From Collinsella sp. AF23-4AC (GTDB lineage Bacteria > Actinomycetota > Coriobacteriia > Coriobacteriales > Coriobacteriaceae): a stretch of 64,000 bases of DNA. The notes under the pieces were generated by a model that did not search any database, had not been told where the DNA came from, and worked only from the letters and a program-made list of their open reading frames with translations. Below, piece after piece: positions 52,366 through 61,948 of this stretch (position 1 is the stretch's first letter; each line of letters starts with the position of its first letter). A program made the position numbers and the translations under genes. Location of the stretch: assembly GCF_003462685.1 (NCBI RefSeq), contig NZ_QRVE01000001.1:225421-289420 (forward strand), given 5' to 3'.

Positions 52366-54129
52366 CTAGTGCTTGCCGCCGTGACTGTTGAGCCAGATAT
52401 TGCGGCCCAGCATAAGCGCCAGCACCAGTGCGCTGACGTAGCCCATAAAGCCAATGACCGGGATACCAAACACAACCGGCTCGATGCGCGCGTAGTACAC
52501 CACCGACGAACCGATAAACAGGCCAGCAATCACAATTGCCATCGACATGCGGTCGATAATTCCGCCCAGCTGTCGCAGCGCCTTATCGCTGCTCATGATC
52601 TGCGTGTTCACCTTAAGCTGGCCGCGCGTGAGCATACGCGAAGCCAAGCCCAGATACTCGGCCGCCTCGAGTGAGCCCTTCGCCGCGCGATAACTGCTCG
52701 CGGCAAGATCGCGTCCCATATCACGCACGCGCGCATAAGTGCTTTTTTCGTTTTTGATGTGCGTCTGGATGATCTGGATCATGTTGACGTTGGGCATATA
52801 CTCAGTCAGCAGGCCCTCGAGCGTCACCATGCCGCGGGCGAACATCGTTACCACGCTCGGCAGCTCAACGTCGTTTTTGCGCGCCAGGTTTAACAGCGAG
52901 GTCAAAAACTCGCCGATATCCAGATCCTTCAGGTCAAGGCCTGCAAAGTCAGCCACGATAAAGTCCAAATCGGACAAAAAGGCCGAATGATCGAGCTCAG
53001 CCGAGTCGCCACGCGTCACGGCGAAGCGCATGAGCGAATCCTTGAGCTTGGGCACGTCGCCCTCGGCCACGGCGAAAATCATGTCCTTAACGATACCGCG
53101 ATCGTGACTCGACATGCGTCCGACCATGCCCAAGTCGATAAAGTAAACGATGCCGTCCTTGAGAATAATGTTTCCCGCATGCGGGTCGGCATGGAAAAAG
53201 CCGTCATCGAGCACCTGCGTCGAGTAGTCCTCGACGATTGCGGCACCGATCTTTTCCAAGTCATAGCCCTCGGCCACCAAGCGTTCAGGATCGGCGATCG
53301 AAATGCCGTCGACGTAGTCCATAACCACCACGTGCTCGGTGCACAGGTCCAGATAGGATTTAGGGCACGTCACGCCATGAACGCTCTTATGGAACTCGTA
53401 GAAGTCGTTGAGGTTTTTGGCCTCGGCCAAAAAGTTGGTCTCCTCGCGAAACGAGGTCCACAACTCCTCGACTACGCCGTGCAGGTCAACGAATTGATCG
53501 GTGTTGACGAACTTGGAAACGATACGCACCACCGAGCGGATGATATCGATGTCCTGTGCCATAACCTGCTGCGCACCGGGGCGCTGCACCTTGACGGCCA
53601 CGTCCTCGCCCGTCACCAGACGAGCGCGGTGCACCTGCGCGAGCGATGCGCTACCAAGCGGATTGGGGTCGATCGCATCGAACATCTCCCCCAGGCGCAG
53701 GCCGTATTCTTCTTCCAGACAACTGAGTACGACCTCGTACGGCACCGGCTCCACGTCGGACCGCAGACGACGCAGCTCGTCGCAAAAGCGTTGCGGCAGA
53801 ATCTCGGACCGGTTGGCCAGAATCTGCCCCATCTTGACGAACATGGGGCCGAGTTCCTCGAGCAGGCGGCGCAAACGAACCGGCGTGAGGTTGTCCCACA
53901 CGCGGTACTTTTTGACCAGGCGAACAATCTGCCCGATGCGTTCGCGACGACCCGCCGGCGTGAGCTGGTATTCCTCGTCCGGCGCCATCGCGTCGGGCTC
54001 CTCTGGCACCATATCGACAGCGCGCGGCTTCTTGCGAGCGCCCGAGACGGCGGCATCGACCTCATCGACAACCGCCGCCTCGTCACCCAAGGGATCTAGA
54101 TTGTTGTAATCGGTGGTGGAATCTGCCAT
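52366..54129 (-). CDS. UbiB/ABC1-family atypical kinase
   Basis: The 587-residue protein has the family motif FVKMGQILANRSE, the nucleotide motif GSASLAQVHRA, the Lys in VAVKVQRPG and the catalytic block FFHADPHAGNI with DLGMVG. Two C-terminal membrane segments (AIVIAGLFIGSSVVYYA, IGFMGYVSALVLALML) anchor it. Such kinases or ATPases act in quinone or lipid biology. It follows the phasin-like gene by 8 bases, so the two share an operon. No ubiquinone pathway is apparent, so the target is unknown. Confidence 0.9.
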   Translation of the reverse strand: MADSTTDYNNLDPLGDEAAVVDEVDAAVSGARKKPRAVDMVPEEPDAMAPDEEYQLTPAGRRERIGQIVRLVKKYRVWDNLTPVRLRRLLEELGPMFVKMGQILANRSEILPQRFCDELRRLRSDVEPVPYEVVLSCLEEEYGLRLGEMFDAIDPNPLGSASLAQVHRARLVTGEDVAVKVQRPGAQQVMAQDIDIIRSVVRIVSKFVNTDQFVDLHGVVEELWTSFREETNFLAEAKNLNDFYEFHKSVHGVTCPKSYLDLCTEHVVVMDYVDGISIADPERLVAEGYDLEKIGAAIVEDYSTQVLDDGFFHADPHAGNIILKDGIVYFIDLGMVGRMSSHDRGIVKDMIFAVAEGDVPKLKDSLMRFAVTRGDSAELDHSAFLSDLDFIVADFAGLDLKDLDIGEFLTSLLNLARKNDVELPSVVTMFARGMVTLEGLLTEYMPNVNMIQIIQTHIKNEKSTYARVRDMGRDLAASSYRAAKGSLEAAEYLGLASRMLTRGQLKVNTQIMSSDKALRQLGGIIDRMSMAIVIAGLFIGSSVVYYARIEPVVFGIPVIGFMGYVSALVLALMLGRNIWLNSHGGKH

Positions 54130-54137
54130 CTGCGCTG

Positions 54138-54554
54138 CTACTCGGCCTCTTCGGTATCCTTCGCATCGTCGGGCTCAACGGACTCGACGGGCACCGAGGT
54201 CACGTTGTCCTCGACCGAATCGACGATGTCGCGCACATGGGCCAGGAAGGCCGTGCGCTCGGGAGCGGTCATGACGCGGACGCGAGCCAGGATGAGCTCG
54301 TCGAGCACGCGCTGGGCCGCGGTCTCGCCCTGCATACCCAGACGCTCGGTCAGGTCGGAGATGGTGCCACCCGCCTGCTCGAACATGTCGGACACACTGC
54401 GGGCGATATCGGGGGCGCCTGCGTCCTTGCGCACCTGCTCGCCCTTGGTATTAAGGTCGTCGAGAACCTTCTTGCTGCCCTCGACGGCAACGGCGGCGGC
54501 GCCGAAGCCCACGTTGATGGCGCCGTTAACAAGCTGATCGAGTTTCATAACCAT
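54138..54554 (-). CDS. Phasin-like coiled-coil protein partner of UbiB kinase
   Basis: The 138-residue helical protein has a Gly/Ala-rich first part (LVNGAINVGFGAAAVAVEGS) and amphipathic helices, then an acidic tail. The style fits phasin or polyhydroxyalkanoate-granule-like proteins often next to UbiB-type genes. GGAG lies six bases before the ATG at 54554. It is co-oriented and 8 bases from the kinase gene. Function not established. Confidence 0.55.
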   Translation of the reverse strand: MVMKLDQLVNGAINVGFGAAAVAVEGSKKVLDDLNTKGEQVRKDAGAPDIARSVSDMFEQAGGTISDLTERLGMQGETAAQRVLDELILARVRVMTAPERTAFLAHVRDIVDSVEDNVTSVPVESVEPDDAKDTEEAE

Positions 54555-54653
54555 GGTTGTCTCCAATCACAAACAACTGCATTGGCGTTCTTGTACCCAA
54601 GATTGAGTGAAAGCGACAAAGCGTTTTAGCGCTATTCGATCGACGGGAAATCC

Positions 54654-56177
54654 CTACCTCACGTTGTCGTTCATCGCGAAAGAGTTCTTCATGGCGCAGC
54701 TCGTGGTGTAGAGCACCTTGCCCAGTAGAGCATCGGTCTCCACGCGAACACGCTCGGCAAAGGCCTCATTGGCGCGTGCAAGCTCGGCAGGTACCTCGGC
54801 CTCGGGCAGAGCGGCTACGGCAGCATCGACGTCATGGATCTGCTTGTGGCCCATGCCGCCGACCTTCTCCTGGTAGTCCTCCACGGCGCGACCGCACTCA
54901 TGGAAACGGACGTCGGCCAGGGCGCCGATCAGGCGGTTGGCCCAGTAGAAGTTTTCGGACGTTACGCGAGCCTGCGTGTCGGCATAGTACTCGGGCATGG
55001 TCTCGACGTTGGCGTACAGCGGAACCAGCGCGTTAAACGAGTTGGAGCCAAAGGCCATCCACTGCACGGCGCGGTAGGCCGGCTGCGCATAGGGACGCAG
55101 CTGCAGTACGGCGAGTTGGCTGTTGCGGTTGATCCCGATGGGACGATAGGCGCCGCGTGTGGCGGGCGTACCCTTGCTGCCGTAGCAGTCGTACTCCGTG
55201 CCCTGGTAGTGGCTCGAAAGCACGTACTTGATGTCCTCGATGGTCACCTTGCGCTCGGGCACGCGGCTCCAGGGGATATCGTCGCTCTCGGGCGTGTAGT
55301 CGGCCTCGGGACCATCCCACACGTCGCTGGGGTTGAGGCAGCGCTGCATGTACCAGGCGCGCGGCGTGTTGTAGACATGGTCGCTGTCGCTGTGCGAGCC
55401 AAAGGCGTCGCGCGGGTTAAAGACCACAGCCGGGCCGTCGCCCTCGACGCCCAGCGTCAGGTCCAGATGCCACTCAGCCATCCAGGCGCGCAGGTCGGCA
55501 GAGCACATGTGGTCGGTCTGGGCGCCCTCGGCGTCATCCAGGTCAAAGCTGTCGATACCCAGCTGGTTGGGCATGGTCACATAGGCGTCATCGGGCACGC
55601 GCTTGGCGATCCAGTGGTGGCCGCCGATGGTCTCGAGCCACCAGATCTCGTCCACGTCGCTAAAGGCGATGCCGTTGTTCTCATAGGTGCCGTAGCGCTC
55701 GAGCAGGTCGCCCAGGATACGCACGCCATCGCGGGCGGACTTGGCATACGGCAGCACCAGGGTCACCATGTCCTCCTCGCCCAGACCGCCGGGCTGCGCC
55801 GGAACATAGCCGTCCTCGCCCTCGTTGCCCTTGGCGGGCACGTAGTCGACGAGCGGGTCGGCGCCGCGGACGCGCTCGTTGGTGGTGAGCGTCTCGGTTG
55901 CGGACATGCCCACATTGAGCTCGTTGAAACCGGCCTCGGCCCAGATGCCGTGGCCCGGAACAACATCGGGGACGCTCGTGTAACGCATGGGGTTATCGGG
56001 CAGTTCAACGGTCAGGTGACTCAGGACGCTCGTGTAGACGCGCGGCTGCTCGCCGGGATGCACCACGCGCATACGCTTGGGCTCAAACACCCCGTTGGAC
56101 GAATCCTCGTTGCGGGCAACCAACGTCGACCCGTCGTAGCTCGCGTTCTTACCAACCAAAATCGTTGTGCACGGCAT
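54654..56177 (-). CDS. C69 family dipeptidase
   Basis: The 507-residue enzyme is of the N-terminal-nucleophile type. The start is the ATG at 56177 (AAGGAGG six bases before it), giving MPCTTILVGKNAS, in which the Cys becomes the nucleophile after trimming. GSTLVARNEDS is the family signature. WLETIGGHHWIAKRVPDD is also typical of PepD-type dipeptidases. It hydrolyses dipeptides in the cytosol. The convergent or upstream region contains the 238-bp inverted element. Confidence 0.92.
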   Translation of the reverse strand: MPCTTILVGKNASYDGSTLVARNEDSSNGVFEPKRMRVVHPGEQPRVYTSVLSHLTVELPDNPMRYTSVPDVVPGHGIWAEAGFNELNVGMSATETLTTNERVRGADPLVDYVPAKGNEGEDGYVPAQPGGLGEEDMVTLVLPYAKSARDGVRILGDLLERYGTYENNGIAFSDVDEIWWLETIGGHHWIAKRVPDDAYVTMPNQLGIDSFDLDDAEGAQTDHMCSADLRAWMAEWHLDLTLGVEGDGPAVVFNPRDAFGSHSDSDHVYNTPRAWYMQRCLNPSDVWDGPEADYTPESDDIPWSRVPERKVTIEDIKYVLSSHYQGTEYDCYGSKGTPATRGAYRPIGINRNSQLAVLQLRPYAQPAYRAVQWMAFGSNSFNALVPLYANVETMPEYYADTQARVTSENFYWANRLIGALADVRFHECGRAVEDYQEKVGGMGHKQIHDVDAAVAALPEAEVPAELARANEAFAERVRVETDALLGKVLYTTSCAMKNSFAMNDNVR

Positions 56178-56260
56178 GCGCATCCTCCTTGAGCGAAGAA
56201 ATCAAACGATAACAGTGTATCGCTTCAGCGCAGAAAGGGCGAAACCGCGGCGCTGGCAAC

Positions 56261-56498
56261 CCCCGTGGTCAAAAAATGCCAAATATGAGTACTGTCACCA
56301 ATTTAGTAACAGCAATTTTGCTACGCATGGATGTCAAAAATCTACATTTGTTCAAAAATTAGATGATGTAATTCCTCATAGGTCCAATAAAATAGGCTCT
56401 CTATCGATAATAAATATCGTTAGAGAGCCTATTTGACCTAAAATATATGTGACTATCTTGGCAACAGTACTCATATTTGGCATTTTTTGTCCACGGGG
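56261..56498. mobile_element. MITE-like element with 39-bp inverted ends
   Basis: CCCCGTGGTCAAAAAATGCC at 56261 and its continuation to 56299 are matched by the complement at 56460-56498, with three mismatches in 39. The core is AT-rich and non-coding. It holds an inner hairpin with 20-bp arms (AAATAGGCTCTCTA... at 56390-56434). No transposase is inside. No obvious target-site duplication is seen. It fills the gap between the C69 dipeptidase and folD. Confidence 0.65.
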
Positions 56499-56532
56499 TA
56501 TAGAACTAACCCCCTCAAACAGCCCAAAACGC

Positions 56533-57387
56533 CTATTTCGATGCGCGCTCGGCCGCCTCGATCACGTGTTTGGCGAGGATCGCCGTCGTCACAGCGCCCA
56601 CACCGCCCGGCACGGGCGTGATGGCGTTAACGACCGGCTCCGCAGCATCAGAATCGACGTCACCCACCAGCTTGCCAGCGGCCTCGTCCCAATTAATGCC
56701 AACATCGATGATCGTCTGGCCCTCGCGAACCGCATCCGCGCCAATCGTGCGCGCGCGTCCAACGGCCGCAACCACAATATCAGCCGCACGACACTCGGCA
56801 GCAAGGTCGCGCGTATGCGTATGACACGTCGTCACGGTCGCATTGCGCGCCGTAAGCATGGCGGCAACAGGACGCCCGATCACCAGCGACCGACCAACGA
56901 CCGCGACCTTGGCCCCATCCAGATCAACGCCGTAATGGTCCAGCAACGCCAGCACGGCCTCGGCCGTACAGGGGGCAAAACCCTCGCCACGCCCCGAAAG
57001 CGTGGTGAGCAGCGAGGCCGGCGTCATGGAGTCAACGTCCTTGGCAGGATCGAGCGCCGCGGCGGCTGCGTTCTCGTCAAGGCCGGCGGGCAGCGGGCGG
57101 AACATCAGACAGCCATGGACAGCTGGGTCGGCGTTAATGTCCTCGATGGCCGCCAACAGCTCGTCCTGCGAAACATCGGCAGAAAGCAAAACGCGACGAG
57201 CCTCAATCCCCACTTTTTCGCAGCGCTTGAGCGCACCGCGCTCGTAGGATAGGTCGTCCTCGCGTTCACCTACACGCACGATAGCCAACGTCGGAACAAC
57301 GCCCCGCTCGCGCAGGGCTGCGCAGCGAGCAGCAAGTTCCTCAGTCAACGCGCGGGCGACGGGAGCACCCTTCAGCAGCTCAGCCAT
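56533..57387 (-). CDS. folD: Bifunctional methylene-THF dehydrogenase/cyclohydrolase
   Basis: The 284-residue enzyme interconverts methylene-, methenyl- and formyl-tetrahydrofolate. It has the NAD(P) motif VVGRSLVIGRPVAAML, the KDVDSMTPASL block and PVPGGVGAVTTAIL. The catalytic Lys/Tyr region is VGEREDDLSYERGALKRCEK, where Y is preserved. The start at 57387 lies after GAGGA. It forms an operon with the cyclodeaminase gene just upstream. Confidence 0.94.
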   Translation of the reverse strand: MAELLKGAPVARALTEELAARCAALRERGVVPTLAIVRVGEREDDLSYERGALKRCEKVGIEARRVLLSADVSQDELLAAIEDINADPAVHGCLMFRPLPAGLDENAAAAALDPAKDVDSMTPASLLTTLSGRGEGFAPCTAEAVLALLDHYGVDLDGAKVAVVGRSLVIGRPVAAMLTARNATVTTCHTHTRDLAAECRAADIVVAAVGRARTIGADAVREGQTIIDVGINWDEAAGKLVGDVDSDAAEPVVNAITPVPGGVGAVTTAILAKHVIEAAERASK

Positions 57388-57389
57388 GG

Positions 57390-58022
57390 CTATCCTCTCT
57401 TCCTTGCGGCGTCGGCGGCGCGGCGCGCCAGCGCATCGGCGCGCGGCAGCCACGTATCCAGCAGCTCATCGCACGCTGCCTCGAGCTCCTCGGCGCGTGC
57501 ACGATCCTTCATAGACGTGGTGTTCGCAAAGAGCGTCAAGCTCGCGCCCTGCATAGCGGCACGGCAGAACACAGCGCCGCACGCCACATCGGACAGCAGC
57601 TGACGCGAACCCTTGTCGGCCATGTCCTCGAGCAGCGCCAGTGCACGCCCGCAGGCATCCATAATGCGATACGGCGGCATAGCGGCCACATGCAGCGCAT
57701 CCTGAATCGCGGCCACACGCGTCGGGTCCTCGCGCGGAATACCGTATGCCGCAGACACCTGGCCGTACGCACGAACATCCTCGGCGACCAGACCCACAAG
57801 TTCCTGCGCCAACTCATCCGCCTGGGCAAATGCGCGTGTCAGATCGTCTGCACGATCAGCAAGCGCGGGATTGGTCGCACCGTAGCGGGCAACCATTCCG
57901 CACAGCGAGGCGCCCAGCGCGCCCACAAAGGCGCTCGCGCTGCCACCGCCGGGAACCGGCTCGCGCGCGGCAAGCGCCTCGGCAAACCCGCGGCAGGTCT
58001 TGTCCATCATCTCTTGGCTCAT
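57390..58022 (-). CDS. fchA: Methenyl-THF cyclohydrolase/formiminotransferase-cyclodeaminase-like
   Basis: The 210-residue protein is of the FTCD cyclodeaminase (FchA) family, with EPVPGGGSASAFVGALGASL as the signature and helices that follow. It converts formimino- or methenyl-THF in one-carbon metabolism and pairs with folD, with which it is nearly overlapping. The start at 58022 is used; an ATG 6 bases earlier is possible. AAGG lies upstream. The exact reaction is inferred from the context. Confidence 0.85.
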   Translation of the reverse strand: MSQEMMDKTCRGFAEALAAREPVPGGGSASAFVGALGASLCGMVARYGATNPALADRADDLTRAFAQADELAQELVGLVAEDVRAYGQVSAAYGIPREDPTRVAAIQDALHVAAMPPYRIMDACGRALALLEDMADKGSRQLLSDVACGAVFCRAAMQGASLTLFANTTSMKDRARAEELEAACDELLDTWLPRADALARRAADAARKRG

Positions 58023-58029
58023 ACGCATG

Positions 58030-58471
58030 CACCTTCAAGTCATATACATCGGTCGGGTGGAAACCGCCGACCGACCGCATCGGTCACATAATGGTGCTAA
58101 GTCTAGCCCATAAGTACATAAGCGTCAGCGCACCTGGCCATCGCGGATTTCTATGACGAACGATAGGCGTCGGCGCCGCAAACATGGGAAACATGGCTCG
58201 CCTTTCGGGACTTTCGGACGTCACAAACTGGGGCATATCTATAAGTAAGGAGCCCATTGGGGCAACGCCCGCGTACACGCGCCCCTTTAAAACAACGGGC
58301 ACCTCACCCCGGCAGCATCGGCCCTCCCCTCTTTTGGACCCCGCATATTGCCACTTAACGGCGCAATTCCGGCCCTCAGAATGGGACACATGGCCCACCC
58401 TAGCGAGCCGTCCACACGTACAGTAAAGACAGGTAATCCATGGGCGGTTACAGATCGAGGAGGACACGACC
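58030..58471. other. Gene-free region upstream of lipoprotein and fchA
   Basis: No supported gene, tRNA or riboswitch is seen in these 440 bases. Base use is mixed and no long repeat is found. It must hold the divergent promoters of fchA and the lipoprotein gene. Confidence 0.4.
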
Positions 58472-59065
58472 ATGAAAAAGAAGGCCTTTGCGATTCTCAC
58501 CCTCTGTATGAGTCTCTTTGCCGCAGTTGCCCTGGTGGGCTGCGGTGGCAGCGGCGGCGCTACCGGAAGCGGCGGTGGCGGCGGAGCAGAAAAACCAGCC
58601 GTGGATATGAGGACCGACTTCATTTGGTTTAAGGTCGAGGTCCCCGAGGGCGTCGAGATCACCGACGTCGCAGGCGACACTGCCGACAGGGCCCAGTTTA
58701 AGTTCACCGAGAGCGAGCACGCCAGCGACCACTTCATCCCCGTCTTCGATCCTGACAAGAACGCCGATGAGCTGTTCGACTACGAGGCAAAGTGGAAGGC
58801 CAGCTCTGGATGGACCGAGAGCGATCCCGTTAAGTACAACGGCAAGACCTGGCGCAGCGCCTACTTTACGCACTCGGGCGGCGTGACGACCGAGTACTTC
58901 ACCGACGTTGACGGCGGCAGCGTGTACGTGCGCATCGACAACGTCGAGGAACACAAGGACGCCGTCGAGACCATGATGAAGTCTCTGGAGTTTGCCGACG
59001 ACATCGCCGAAGCCAAGACCGAAGCCATGGACGTCAAGCTCGACGATATCGAGATCAAGCGCTAA
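58472..59065 (+). CDS. Secreted lipoprotein, function unknown
   Basis: The 197-residue protein has a Lys-Lys-Lys signal peptide and the lipobox LVGCGG with the lipidated Cys at 24. A Gly-rich linker follows, then a beta-rich acidic domain. The later part has DVDGGSVYVRIDNVEEHKD and an acidic helix. GAGGAG precedes the ATG. It resembles small gut-actinobacterial lipoproteins with no known function. Confidence 0.8.
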   Translation: MKKKAFAILTLCMSLFAAVALVGCGGSGGATGSGGGGGAEKPAVDMRTDFIWFKVEVPEGVEITDVAGDTADRAQFKFTESEHASDHFIPVFDPDKNADELFDYEAKWKASSGWTESDPVKYNGKTWRSAYFTHSGGVTTEYFTDVDGGSVYVRIDNVEEHKDAVETMMKSLEFADDIAEAKTEAMDVKLDDIEIKR

Positions 59066-59135
59066 ACGACTGGCGAGCGCAGCGGGAAACACGGGCACAG
59101 TGCAAACAAGCGACGATACCCCAGCGCTTCGCACC

Positions 59136-59170
59136 AAGGGAGGATCGGCTCGCCGGCCCTCCCTTTCTTA
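59136..59170 (+). terminator. Terminator after lipoprotein gene
   Basis: AAGGGAGG pairs with CCTCCCTT across a 14-base loop and TCTTA follows. It lies 70 bases after the stop. Confidence 0.7.
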
Positions 59171-59370
59171 TGCCGATAGCCGGCGAACGCGAGGGTGCCG
59201 GACGCCGGAACCGCCCCAAATGTGGCAACAGTACGAAAACGACAAACACCTCAACACGTCCGCCCACCGATTTATTGCGCCGCGCAGACAATTAAACCAG
59301 CATCTTTAAACATCTGGGCAGTATAGTGACCAAAACTATCGCATAACCGCACGCTGCGAATGGAGGAGTT

Positions 59371-61854
59371 ATGACCGAACACCATGCCATCAGCCGCCGA
59401 GCATTTACGCTGGGCCTTGGACTTGCAGCATTGTCGCCGCTGACAAGCCTGCCCGAAACCGTCACGCTGGGCATTAGCCCGCGGACAGCCTTTGCGGACG
59501 GCACGGCCGAGCCAGCGGCCAACCTCAACAATTTCGTCATTCGCCTTCGCCCCGCGGGCTATTTTCGCACCGCGAGCGTCAACGAAGACGGAAACGTCAT
59601 CGGCAACGTCTGCCACCTGTTTAATGACGGCACGTCCAGCAAGCTCATCCTTGAGCACGTAGGGACCGATGCGGACGGCACAAACTGGTATGCCATCCGC
59701 ACCCTGCTCAATTTCGAAGAGCACAAGAAGACGGGCTACAGCATTTGGTCGGTCGATGGCGACTCGGACAAAGATGGAAAGGTCATCCACGTATGGAGTG
59801 GCGAGTACGACCATAAGGACAGCCGCGCCTATACGTTCGACCGCCAGTTCGACGGAACTTATATTATTCGAGACCGCATATACACGAAAAACGGTATTAA
59901 CTACCTGGCCATAGAATCGAAAGGCAAAGACCAAGACAACAACAAGATTTGCCAAAAGAAATATTCCATTCCGTGGGAGCTCGAGCTTGTCGGCTACAGC
60001 ATGGACAAGACCAATGCCACAGTTAGCAGCATCGACTGGACCACGTATAGCAGCTACGTCGACGGACCATGTTGGATGAGCCACGTCGAAGGCAACAAGT
60101 ACCTCGACGAGCTGAGCATCCCGGGCACGCACGATTCGGGAACTTGCAGCGTGGACAACGACACCGAACCCCAATCCTCGCAAGCAAAGTGCCAGCAGGA
60201 CTACATCCCCACGCAGTTGCTCGAAGGCATTCGCTATTTTGATATCCGACTCGGAAAAGGCAACGACCCCGGCATCGACCATGGAAGTTGCTACCTGCTC
60301 AAAAAAGACGGGTACTTCATGCATCTCTCCGATGTCGTTGGCTACTTCAAAAAGTTTTTGAACGAAAATCCGTCAGAAGCGCTCATCATGCTTGTATCCC
60401 GAGGCAACAACGAGGCTACTGACGAGAGCCTTACGACGGCTTTCGCCAAGGTTTTGGACGACAACCCCAAACTGTTCTATACGTCGAGCCGCGTTCCCAC
60501 ACTGAACGAGGTGTGCGGAAAGATCGTCCTGCTGCGCCGATTTGGACTTGCCGGCGACAGCGTAAGCGGCCACACGTGGGGCCTCGACCTAACCGAATGG
60601 GACAACAAAATCGCAGCACACCCCAGCAGCTCCTCTATGTGTCTCGTCCAAAACGCGCAAGGCTTTGAAGCCGCAGGGGAAACAGGCGACAAAAAAGCCT
60701 ATTGCACCAAGGTATATGCCCAGGACCATTACGAATGCACCGGAACCGACAAGATCAGCTGGGTCGATATGGCCCTGCAGGAGACGGCTAAGCTCACCCG
60801 CAACGAGGTAGATGTCGAGGACGATAACGGGGCCAAGGAGCAAGTCCTGGAGCGCTGCTGGTCTATCAACTACACCAGCTGCACGAATCACAAGCAAGGA
60901 AGCAACCCATTTACCGCAGCACGAGTAGTCAACGAGCATCTGTACAAGAGCCCGTACATCAATCCCAGCGGCACCGAGGATACAAAGTCAGATTACCTCA
61001 AGCACATTGGCATCATCGCATCCGACTTTGTTGATGCGGCGTTGGCCCGGAGCATCTACCAGCGCAATTACAATTACGATACGAAGCACACGCAGTCGGC
61101 TTCGTGCTGCCTCCCGACCCGCATGCGCATGACGTACGGCGACTCGCTGAGCGATGCCTCGCTCCAGGATGGCAAGACCGTTGGCGAGGGCCATTTCCGT
61201 CTCGTCGACAGCAGCAACGTACTCAACGTGGCGGCTTCGGGCCATGCGTTTGCCATCGAATATGTGGATGTCGACGCCTTGGGCAACGAGACCGTTACGG
61301 AGCTGCGGGGTCATGTGCCCATCGATATCGATCCGCGCGCGTTGACGCCCCATTTTGAGGGGCTCGAAGGCCTTAAGGCCGGCGAAGACGTGCGCGCCAA
61401 GATTGCGGCATCACTCGAGGGCAAGCTCGAAACCGATGCCTGCACGGCCCAGCTCGAGTTTGTGCGCGACGCGAACGGCGCTCCGGGCACGGCAATGGCC
61501 GAGGGCGAATCATTTGCCGCAGGGACGTACTGGGTGCGCGCGAAAGGCCTTTTGGGCGACGCGGCGCAGAACTACACGCTTGCCACCGACGGAGCCGCAA
61601 GCTTTACCGTAGCGGCCTCGGGCAGTGCAGGCGGCACCGGCACCGGCACCGACGGTGGCACGGGTTCCAACGCAGGCAGCACTGATAAGAACGGTAAGGG
61701 CAACAAGGGCAAGAACTCGGGCGGAAAACTCGCCGACACGGGCGACGGCTCCGGCATTGCCGCCGGGCTCGCCGCTGCCGCCGTGGCGACGACGGTCGCA
61801 GGTGCAGCAATGCTTGCCAGTGACCGCGAAGACAGCGAAGACGCTAGCGAATAA
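59371..61854 (+). CDS. Tat-exported, LADTG-anchored PI-PLC-like surface protein
   Basis: The 827-residue protein begins with a Tat-type signal SRRAFTLGLGLAAL. A ricin-like beta-trefoil region (about 52-208) is followed by a PI-PLC X-type domain (about 230-590). The latter has H254 in SIPGTHDSGT, D291 and R293 in FDIRLG, and H304 in DHGSCYLL. An Ig-like segment with Ala-rich loops follows. The C-terminus has LADTG at 787-791, a hydrophobic helix and a charged tail ending DREDSEDASE; the form suggests a sortase-type anchor. GGAGGAG precedes the ATG. Phosphoinositide or lipid cleavage is the family role; the target here is unknown. Confidence 0.8.
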   Translation: MTEHHAISRRAFTLGLGLAALSPLTSLPETVTLGISPRTAFADGTAEPAANLNNFVIRLRPAGYFRTASVNEDGNVIGNVCHLFNDGTSSKLILEHVGTDADGTNWYAIRTLLNFEEHKKTGYSIWSVDGDSDKDGKVIHVWSGEYDHKDSRAYTFDRQFDGTYIIRDRIYTKNGINYLAIESKGKDQDNNKICQKKYSIPWELELVGYSMDKTNATVSSIDWTTYSSYVDGPCWMSHVEGNKYLDELSIPGTHDSGTCSVDNDTEPQSSQAKCQQDYIPTQLLEGIRYFDIRLGKGNDPGIDHGSCYLLKKDGYFMHLSDVVGYFKKFLNENPSEALIMLVSRGNNEATDESLTTAFAKVLDDNPKLFYTSSRVPTLNEVCGKIVLLRRFGLAGDSVSGHTWGLDLTEWDNKIAAHPSSSSMCLVQNAQGFEAAGETGDKKAYCTKVYAQDHYECTGTDKISWVDMALQETAKLTRNEVDVEDDNGAKEQVLERCWSINYTSCTNHKQGSNPFTAARVVNEHLYKSPYINPSGTEDTKSDYLKHIGIIASDFVDAALARSIYQRNYNYDTKHTQSASCCLPTRMRMTYGDSLSDASLQDGKTVGEGHFRLVDSSNVLNVAASGHAFAIEYVDVDALGNETVTELRGHVPIDIDPRALTPHFEGLEGLKAGEDVRAKIAASLEGKLETDACTAQLEFVRDANGAPGTAMAEGESFAAGTYWVRAKGLLGDAAQNYTLATDGAASFTVAASGSAGGTGTGTDGGTGSNAGSTDKNGKGNKGKNSGGKLADTGDGSGIAAGLAAAAVATTVAGAAMLASDREDSEDASE

Positions 61855-61883
61855 GCAAGCCGGCCTTTTAGACACATCGACTC

Positions 61884-61924
61884 AATCGGGGGCGCAGAAC
61901 ACCGTTCTGTGCCCCCGATTTTTA
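61884..61924 (+). terminator. Terminator of PI-PLC-like gene
   Basis: AATCGGGGGCGCAGAAC pairs with GTTCTGTGCCCCCGATT (one G-U) around ACC, and TTT follows. Strong intrinsic terminator. Confidence 0.93.
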
Positions 61925-61948
61925 CCTTGGCCCGAACGCCGCTATCGG

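Noticed and set aside
56167..56436. 89-residue plus-strand frame inside the inverted element
   Set aside because: It crosses the left end of the MITE-like element and has no RBS or conserved feature.
58030..58471. THF or other folate riboswitch before fchA
   Set aside because: No conserved core or pairing pattern could be recognised in the 440-base region.
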